Shown one piece after another: positions 56,960 through 64,000 of a stretch of 64,000 bases of DNA. Both the position numbers and the translations under genes were made by a program. Position 1 is the first letter of the stretch. Every line of letters starts with the position of its first letter. Under the pieces are notes generated by a model. It was not told the origin of the DNA. It made no database searches and worked only from the letters and a program-made list of their open reading frames with translations. Source of the DNA: Kalaharituber pfeilii (lineage: Eukaryota; Ascomycota; Pezizomycetes; Pezizales; Pezizaceae); contig WHUZ01000028.1 in the NCBI GenBank assembly GCA_015179045.1, forward strand, positions 62,001 through 126,000, read 5' to 3'.

Positions 56960-57660
56960 AGATTAAGTCTTTTATCACATATCTCGCGCTGCAGAGAAAG
57001 GCCTGCCATACCTGTTAAAGTGAGCTCATGTTCACATATTTCATGATGTTGGAAGCGACCCGCCATACCTGTAAACTGAGCTCACATTGCCACATCTCGC
57101 GCCGTCGAAATGGCCCGTTAAATTGACCTCATTCTGCTATTCTCGTATCGTCGAAAGGGCCCTGCGGTAACTGTAAGATTGAGCTCATGTTCACATGTCT
57201 CGCGACTTTGAAAGAGATCTGCCATACCTGTGAATTGAGCTCACATTGCCACATCTTGCACTGTTGAAAGGGCCCTACGGTACCTGTCAAGTTAATCCCA
57301 TGTTCGCACATTTCGCAATGTCGAAAGGGGCCTGCCATACCTGTTGTACTCAGTTGATTCTGCCACATCTCGTGCTGTCAAAGGAGACCTGCAATACTGG
57401 CAAATTGAACTCATTCTGCTACTCGAAAGGGCCCTGCAATGCTGTTAAGTTATCTCATGTTCACACATCTCATGACATTGAAAGGGACCCGCCATATCTG
57501 TGAATTGAGCCCACGTTGTTACTTTTTGCACCGTCGAAAGGGCCCTGTGATACCCTTTTAATCTCATGTTGCCATATCTCGTACTGTCAAGAGAGGCCTG
57601 CCATACCTGTTAATAGAGCTCATTCTATAGCATTTCGTGCTGTCAAGGAAGGCCTGCTAA
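56960..57660. repeat. Degenerate 55-62-bp minisatellite
   Basis: About 11 diverged units containing GGCCTGCCATACCTGTTAA, GAGCTCA(T/C)-TTCACAT and TCTCGCG-CGTCGAAAG. The same family is seen inverted at 21500-21960. Confidence 0.7.
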
Positions 57661-58580
57661 TATATGTGAGTAAGTTGTGCGATGTGTGAGTAGGTTGTGT
57701 GATGTGTTGCCTCGCCTCGAAGGACGTTCAATGAAAATTGACTCCTGAATTGACTCCTGAATTCAACGTGCAATTAGGGGCAATTCTCACAGTGTCAACA
57801 TGCAGGCCGGAGCCAGATTGATCAGCAACCCGTCCTATGCCTACTCTGGTTGTATCATGCTACTGTGGTAGTCTGGTTGCCCCTAGCCGACCCGTGAGAT
57901 CACAGTGGACAGCTGAAGTGGCCTGAGCGACCTCATCAGCACCGAATTTGGCAACCTATCTCTTCTTGGGTGGGCAAAACTTCGCTACATTCATTGCACT
58001 AGTTTCACTGTGTGACGTCCAGCCAAGAGGGTCTGTGTACTGTCAAATTCCTGACCTCAAGCAATAGCCAGTGTATACATCTCAGGTACGGGAATAGCGC
58101 ACATCTATTCAACATCCTTGTATCTACTAGAACGTTCTCAAAGTTATTTATACAGTACTTGAAAGGAAGGTCAATGCGCTTGTAGCGAGATATTAAATAC
58201 TATTATGAATTTGTGCAATATGTCGTATACCGCTTTGTCAGAACCAGTATTATTTTTACTATTTCCACAGAATGACAACAGCATAACTATTAGATCATAT
58301 AGTTAGTCCTAGCAGTTAATATAATATGGGCTTATACAGTCTCATTAGTCTCGTAGTAGGCGAGTGCAATCCCACAAGTAAATGTGTCATTGCAAATTTG
58401 ATATGATTGATCGGCATGACAAGGACCAAAAGTAGTGAAACTAGTGCATCGAATTTAGCGAAGTTTTGCCCGCCCAAGAGACACGAGACCCAACAGGGGC
58501 CCAAGCGCCTCAACAAGGCCGTAAGTGAGTCAGGACGTAGCTGACCCCGCCCCTTTTGCAACAGCGTAAACTTGATTTCA
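57661..58580. other. No gene recognised
   Basis: Short frames only. The sequence near 57965-57980 and 58455-58470 carries the same phrase (GGGCAAAACTTCGCTA and its inverse), a possible diverged inverted repeat. Confidence 0.35.
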
Positions 58581-58589
58581 ATACTAACA

Positions 58590-58926
58590 AGGGCAGTTCA
58601 GGCATGCTTCGATATTGCCCAATTGAGTTAATTGACCATCTTTACCCCATTTGGCATATTGGGCGCACACATGAGATATGGAATTGTAGAATATATTGAA
58701 TATATCAGGCACTCGTACATATGAGATATTGAGCATATTGTATAAGTACATATCCAGTACATCAAACAGGCTCAGTGCGCGTAGGAGATATTGAACATAT
58801 TGAGTACATGCGAGCATAGTGAGCATATTGAGCATGTTGAGCATGTTGAGTGCGCATATGAGATGTAGGGCATATTGGGCACATTGAGCACATTGAGCAT
58901 GTTGAGTGCGCGCACATGAAATGAGT
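58590..58926. repeat. Short-period satellite (GAGCATATTGAG)
   Basis: Irregular 9-10-bp units (GAGCATATT, GAGCATGTT, GGGCACATT) with GCGCACATGAGAT punctuations. Reverse-orientation relative of 20194-20420. Confidence 0.65.
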
Positions 58927-59683
58927 AGTGGTTATCAGTTATGCGTTACGTTACGTTACGTTAGGTAACCCATGTCAATCAACTAAGCCTGAATGAGAGG
59001 GCAGTAGCTGATTTCTCCCACGTAACCAACGTTACCATTGCAAATCGTCACATCCGTAACATCACCATGCCCCGCACCTCGGAGAAGGCCCAAATCGAAC
59101 AGGCGGTCACGACCGCCATCGAGACTCATGCTATGTCTATGTTACTTGATTCTGAAGAGGATGAGCATGACTATGAGCTGTTAGAAGACCTGCTTATGCT
59201 TGATTTCATAGTTTCTAACCACCGTTATCTCTATTCGCGGAAGTATGGGTCTGCTGGAAGTCATAACTTTGACGTTCTGGACACTGTAATTGAAGAATAT
59301 CCAGAGTCTGCTTTCAAGAGTTTATTCAGAATGCAGCGACCTAGTTTTAAGCAACTTGTGGAGAGCTTTCAGTAGATTGGGTATACTCATGAAGTGGTAG
59401 ATTTAAGACGTGTTATGCATATGCATCTGTTGTTCAAATCTTGCTGATTTAGGTAAAAAACCGGTCAGATACCCCTGGCCTTAGCCAAAAACAGGTTGCA
59501 TATCTTGTCGTTACCCAGAGTTACGCGAAGTTATGGTGGTTACGCGACGATTTGCCAACGTGATCATCGTTACGTTGCGTAACGAAAATCGGTGGTTTCA
59601 GGTAACGAAATCAGCCAATAAGAGCGTTTGCTTATGTCATGTTACCTAGCGTAGCGTAACGTAACGCATAACTGATAACCACT
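58927..59683 (+). mobile_element. Harbinger-like non-autonomous element with 43-bp TIRs
   Basis: The ends begin AGTGGTTATCAGTTATG. The inverted repeats match perfectly for 29 bp, then differ at two positions over 43 bp. Flanking 3-bp duplication AGT at 58924-58926 and 59684-59686. It carries a 102-codon frame and is too short for a full transposase. GTTACG-type repeats lie inside both ends. Three-base duplications fit PIF/Harbinger. Confidence 0.85.
59067..59375 (+). CDS. Truncated transposase-like N-terminal protein (Harbinger-type)
   Basis: 102 residues: MPRTSEKAQIEQAVTTAIE, acidic centre DSEEDEHDYELLEDLL, then YLYSRKYGSAG and FKSLFRMQRPSFKQLVESFQ-stop. The last block resembles the FR(M/V)-R-x-F-x-x-L motif preceding the catalytic domain of PIF/Harbinger transposases. 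It contains no catalytic DDE residues, and the rest of the gene is missing from the element. It has its own ATG and stop, so it might be expressed as a short protein able to compete with or regulate a full transposase (inference). Confidence 0.6.
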   Translation: MPRTSEKAQIEQAVTTAIETHAMSMLLDSEEDEHDYELLEDLLMLDFIVSNHRYLYSRKYGSAGSHNFDVLDTVIEEYPESAFKSLFRMQRPSFKQLVESFQ

Positions 59684-59780
59684 AGTACTATATGAGCTAC
59701 GCAGAGGACTAGCGAGTATCGCTAGTCAAGTGTCTTTTTGGTCTAGCGGACGGTAACTCTCTGCGTTTACCACCTCTGTA

Positions 59781-62700
59781 TGGTTGGGGACATGTGTACT
59801 CGGATCAAATTTCGCATCAACTTCAACACTCAAATCACAACTAAAATAAATAGATAAAATTAGTTTCATGCTATACGATGATAAATTAGTGAATGAAAAA
59901 TAATTCTATAGAGCGATATCTATTTAATTAATTTTTTGTACTGGTGATTTGACAGTCAAAGATGAGCAGTTTTATATGGGAATCGGTCAAATTGTCCACC
60001 TCTAGTAACTACTAAATATAGTATAGTATAAACCAACCTAACCAAAAAAGGAAAAACACTAACCTAAAATAGAATAGTATATACATATACTCTATACATA
60101 TCCCTTCTACCACTTCGTTTTATCTGGTACTTGTCTATGACCTTTATATATATATGAATGAAACTCCTTCGTACCATAAGTTAATCCTTCACTATATGCA
60201 TCAATAGACCGTAAACAATGATAATAAAAACGATTAATAGATGCAGAAGAAACAGAATGTAATGCCAGAGGAAGAGTATCTCGTAAACCATCAAATGAAT
60301 AAGAACAGTTTTCTCGTAAATAATACTTAACAGAACACCAATAACGCTCAATAAAATTAAGTTCACAATGAAACTTAGGATAAAAAATTACCTGTTGACC
60401 AGCAGCTTCTAATTCTTCTTCTAGTCGGCCTTTTTGCTGTATAAAATCAGGTTGCTGAGAGAGTAAAGTTCGTGCGCAACAGCCTCCGGCAAGAGTTGGT
60501 GTACAGCCAGTACGGTCATGAGAGGTTGGACATTTCAGAAGAAAAGCAAACCCATCTGACCGATGGCTTTTCCAAAGCCCTCTTTCTTTCAGCACTTGAC
60601 GAATACCTTTTGGCTTTCCCCGTAGTAATATATTAGGATAGTTCATAGGAAATACCATAGCTTGAGGTATTTGCTTTGCATGAATAAATCCTTCACGCAT
60701 CAAAGGTTGTTCTCCACCAGGATTGAGATTCATTCGTGCTGCTACAAGTGCATCTGGAGCAAATGAACAGTGATTTGAAGCATTATCAAATGCAAACAAG
60801 GCTTGACAATTAGGAAATGCATACCGGAAGATAGGTAGTGCTGTTCGAATAGTATGTTCAACCATTTTGTCACCTGTCCAATAATTCTCCTTTCCATATT
60901 CCAATAATTCAAGTGCTTCACGAACTGGCTTGCCAGTTTCTGATATTGGCCACATAGGATTTCGTAAAAGCTCATCATCTGAAATATGATCAGGAATACG
61001 TAGAATTCCACCCGGAGTAAGAAAACCAGAGACCATTATGCCTTTACCCTTTCCCTTAGGTCGTAATGGTTGTTTTCCATCTTTCATCCAGATCCTACGC
61101 TTGCCATCATTAGCATTGAATGTAGACTCATCATGCGTAATTAAAACTAATGGTTTTTCTCCATTGAGAACATTAGCTGGTGGCATTTCAAATGATCCAT
61201 CCTCTTTAAAAATCACAAAGCGGTGTTGAGCTTTCTTCCATTGGGGTAAAAAAACGGAATTTCGATATGCAATCACATCTTCCCGCTCATGTCCATCGAT
61301 ATAAACTGACTTTGTGACAGTATTATATTGAAATCCCATTCTTTTTAGCCATCGCCGTGCAGTTCTAGCTCTTATACGAAGTGTACGGGGAGCTATTGAA
61401 GTATTTTCCCCTGTATTGCTGTCGTGGTTTTGTAATGTAGCCGCTATAACAGAAACCGCACGCTGTGAATTTAAGTATTCACCAACTGCTTTCGCTAGCC
61501 CATAAGCTGTAATCTCTATTTTAACATTAATCATTTATTTTTCTAACTGCGCATTGATGTATTCTATACTACTTACTTTCACCAGTACCACTTAGCCATT
61601 CCCGTACTGCTAATTGAACCCCCTCATCATTAAACCATGACTTGACTTTACTAAAGCAGCCTCGGTGCCCTTCTGATATAGTTCGATCCTATATATATTA
61701 GTATAAGAAATTAAGATCCTCATATATGCTTTACCTTTTTCCATTGCAGTTCCCATGTTATAACCTTTCTTGCAAAATATTTCCCTCTATTATAGCACCG
61801 TGCAACAGCAAAAGCCATCTCTTCTCGTGTCTCACCAGGCTTTCGTAACCGACATGTATACAGAAGAGAAAGCACTGCCCTATGCCGCATTAAATTCTGC
61901 CCTTCAAGCTTTATCTTCTTTGATTGCAGCTTCTTCTCAAGATCCTTAATAGCTTGTGTATCTGAATCTAATTCAGTCTCTGCTTCCCTAGTAGTAGAAG
62001 CCTCAGATGTAATAGACTCGGACTGTGTCTTACTGAAGTAGTATGTAATACTACGAGATCCATTAGCTGCTGCTGCCAATTCTGCTGCTGTTTGTCGTTT
62101 TCTTCGTTGCTGCCTTTCGCTATATTTAGGACCTCGCTGGTACCGGATATTTCTGGATGATTCTCCTCTAGATGACATCAAGAGTTCAAATACATCTTGA
62201 TTGAACTCATCATTCTCTGGCTCATCCTCAGTGAATTCACAATCTTCTTCTGAACTAGAGTCAAACTCTTCCCAATGAACTGCTGTTGGCACCTCCGGCT
62301 CTCCTGGTCTCCATGCATCCTCCTCACTTTCATTATCCAAATGTGCTATTAGTTCCGCTTCCAGCTGTGCTTCAGCTAGCCGCGCTCGTTTTGCCTGTTT
62401 TGCCTGTCGAACTCTCTCCAGATGCAGCGCCCGCTTGCTTTTCCGTCCCATTTTGTGAATCTGTATTAACATTAAGTGAGCCATAGACTAATTAATTAAC
62501 TCAAGCATTGGAACGTATTTACCAATTCTAGTCCTTTAATTAATTCTTTGATTCAAGCGACAGGGTGGCTGAACAGGCCGATATGTGCGACCGATGCAAC
62601 AGGTATCAAGTATGCAAGTATAGGGGACAACCAGCGGTGGACAGTGGATTGTTGCTGTAGGGCGGTAGGAAGAAAATCGCATGAAAGAGGGGGGCATCAG

Positions 62701-62792
62701 TGCATGTAACGACTACATAACTAGTGCTTATAGTGCTTAGTCATCATCGAAGCAAATGTCCGCCCTCCTCCGCATACAGATGTCCCCAACCA
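59781..62792 (-). mobile_element. Apparently intact DDE transposon (Tc1/mariner-IS630 type), 3.0 kb
   Basis: Ends TGGTTGGGGACAT are inverted (13 bp perfect, then imperfect for about 10 more) and flanked by TA at 59779-59780 and 62793-62794, as for Tc1/mariner. It encloses a complete transposase gene with two introns. Codon use is AT-rich compared with the host genes nearby. Confidence 0.85.
60107..62484 (-). CDS. DDE transposase, three exons
   Basis: Exon 1 62484-61735, intron 61689-61734 (46 bp), exon 2 61688-61577, intron 61516-61576 (61 bp), exon 3 61515-60107. The frame is continuous, about 756 residues. An in-frame alternative start is MGRKSKRALHLERV, 11 residues later. Exon 1 is charged and low-complexity (DNESEEDAWRPGEPE; RQQRRKRQTAAE). 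Exon 2 gives a DNA-binding-type segment (HRGCFSKVKSWFNDEGVQLAVREWLSG). Exon 3 has an HTH-like part (TARRWLKRMGFQYN) and the DDE triad: THDESTFNANDG, FAFDNASNHCSFAP and CELNFIERYWCSVK. The spacing fits a DDE superfamily endonuclease of IS630/Tc1 type. ATG-only reading would miss exons 1-2, since exon 3's own ATG lies inside intron 2. No frameshift or stop, so it is probably active or recently so. Confidence 0.88.
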
Positions 62793-62803
62793 TAACATAG
62801 GGT

Positions 62804-62862
62804 TTTTTTTTTTTTTAATTTCACGTGACCCTGCATGCAGCTTTCCGCCATGGCAGGGCAAG
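62804..62862 (-). mobile_element. 59-bp LINE family B tail beside the DDE transposon
   Basis: Poly-T then AATTTCACGTGACCCTG ... CCATGGCAGGGCAAG, with 11-bp duplication TAACATAGGGT at 62793-62803 and 62863-62873. The duplicated target starts with the TA bordering the transposon's right end, so it was inserted after the transposon. Confidence 0.92.
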
Positions 62863-62873
62863 TAACATAGGGT

Positions 62874-64000
62874 GCGGACGTCGCAGTGCAAGCAGCAGCA
62901 GCGCAATGGCCACGCACTTCTTTCGTAGTATAGTTTCATAGCATTTTTTACTCAGCAATTTCATGATTATGAAATAATCAACTTGGCAAGTTGGAAACTA
63001 AATTCTGTTGAAGATTATGCAACGAGCATCACGGGACATATCACGTGAGGCTGCCATGTGTGAAGGATAGCACATGAACCGAGATTATGGTATAAGGTAA
63101 TTCCATGTGATGAGGAATCTAAGTTGTGGATACGTGTTGTGATAATAAGCAACCTTAATATTCGCACAATTTGCTAGCAGCTCATGTCTATAAACAGGTG
63201 GATGTTAGGGGCACATACTGTACGTTGAATAGAAGACATAAGTGTGAACAATCTAATACGCATTCCTGCGCATCTTTTCCGTATATGTTGCTACAAATTC
63301 AAATGTATTTTGGTATCTTGGCGTGCTGATTAGTGGTATCTTGGCGTGCTGATAGTATCATGCTGCCGCTGAGACACAATTGGTCACCAGCAGTACAAAA
63401 TGACGCCATGGATGGTAGCTTCACTTTTAGCGCCACATGGCGCTGAGAAGAGGTGAAATGCATCCAGGGCGCACGAGGCGCTTGTGGGGCTTTCAGGACC
63501 CCGGGCGCTTCAGGGCGATTTTTTTTTTTGCCGATGCGACTTCACAGCGGGTTATACCCGACTTTATAGCGGGTTACACCCGACATCTCCAAAACTCCAA
63601 CCCGACAGTAGAAGCTATTACCACAACAAGTCAGGACCTAGTAACAAGTGAGAAGGCCTGCTCGGGGGCTTAGGGAAATCTAGCAGTAGTGTAGCAACAA
63701 GACCTGATAGCTTTTAGGGGTATTCTCCCTCTGGGCCAATGGATAACTCAAATTTGTAAACTTGTCAGAGATGTCAGGTAAAGGATGGGAGTCATATTTC
63801 AGAAGTAAATTCTTTGTAAATCCAGGGATAAAGACTCTCGAAGCTGATATAGGCATTAGAAGAGACTTTGTGAATTCAATCTACAAAGTCTCTTCTAAAG
63901 CTCTTCAGTATTAATTTAGCATCTTTAATCAAATCTAAGATATGTAAGAGTGTATTATCCATGGGCGGCCTAGGTGGAATAATTGATTTTCGATTCCCAT
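62874..64000. other. No gene recognised
   Basis: The only long frame (63437-63673) lies over GGCGC-rich and GGGTTATACCCG repeats and is not convincing. An 18-bp direct repeat (TGGTATCTTGGCGTGCTG) occurs twice near 63310-63350. Confidence 0.35.

Noticed and set aside
60107..61534. Single-exon 475-residue transposase starting MINVKIE
   Set aside because: A stop codon lies directly before that ATG and the upstream exons join in frame by GT-AG introns, so that ATG is within intron 2.
63437..63673. 78-codon plus-strand frame near the window end
   Set aside because: Lies across GGGTTATACCCG repeats and a T-run; no protein features.
1..64000. CRISPR arrays, operons, bacterial ribosome-binding sites or prophage
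   Set aside because: The sequence is eukaryotic (spliced genes, tRNA intron, LINEs); tandem repeats present lack spacer architecture.

Overview
This window comes from a eukaryotic genome, most likely a filamentous ascomycete (a transposon-rich, truffle- or morel-like Pezizomycete would fit, but this is inference). The grounds are short spliceosomal introns (42-75 bp), a fungal STAND/NLR receptor gene with a Helo-like N-terminus and ankyrin repeats, an intron-bearing tRNA-Glu, Tad-like LINE fragments and many long poly-A/poly-T tracts. There are no operons, and host genes are sparse islands in repeats.

Host genes: tRNA-Glu (2729-2828, minus); a disordered basic/acidic protein (3701-5662, plus); a secreted protein built almost wholly of 11-residue hydrophobic repeats (7399-9219, minus); a 259-residue protein of unknown function (28255-29034, plus); a secreted alpha/beta-hydrolase with a TAP-like C-terminus and a complete catalytic triad (40813-42657, plus); a three-exon CCHC zinc-knuckle protein (46174-47446, minus); and a large NACHT-ankyrin receptor gene (49553-54963, plus). 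The receptor gene is broken by one hAT MITE, two LINE tails and two small frameshifts.

Mobile DNA: two LINE families (A and B) are present as many 5'-truncated copies. Some carry RT-end, RNase H and zinc-knuckle coding. Others join an ORF1-like C-terminus directly to the same 3' tail. Many are ultra-short insertions of only 14-130 bp with clean 8-14 bp target-site duplications (TSDs). The family A tail folds into a hairpin with compensatory changes between copies. DNA elements include an apparently intact, two-intron DDE transposon of Tc1/mariner-IS630 type with TIRs and TA duplications (59781-62792); a Harbinger-like non-autonomous element with 43-bp TIRs that keeps an N-terminal transposase-like ORF (58927-59683); three copies of a hAT MITE (TIR TAGTGAGCGGCACGAG); and a 105-bp hairpin MITE. 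A solo LTR sits at 34735-35149 inside one copy of a duplicated locus whose other copy keeps the empty site. A 1.87-kb nearly perfect inverted repeat lies at 25808-27676, and there are several minisatellites.

Layout: 1-10 kb holds host genes; 10-25 kb is mostly repeats and LINE debris; 25.8-27.7 kb is the inverted repeat; 28-29 kb is one unknown gene; 29-40 kb is LINE nests and the first copy of the duplicated locus; 40.8-42.7 kb is the hydrolase; 43-46 kb is LINE debris and the second copy of the locus; 46-55 kb is the zinc-knuckle gene and the NLR; 55-59 kb is minisatellites; 59-63 kb holds the two DNA transposons; the rest has no recognised gene.
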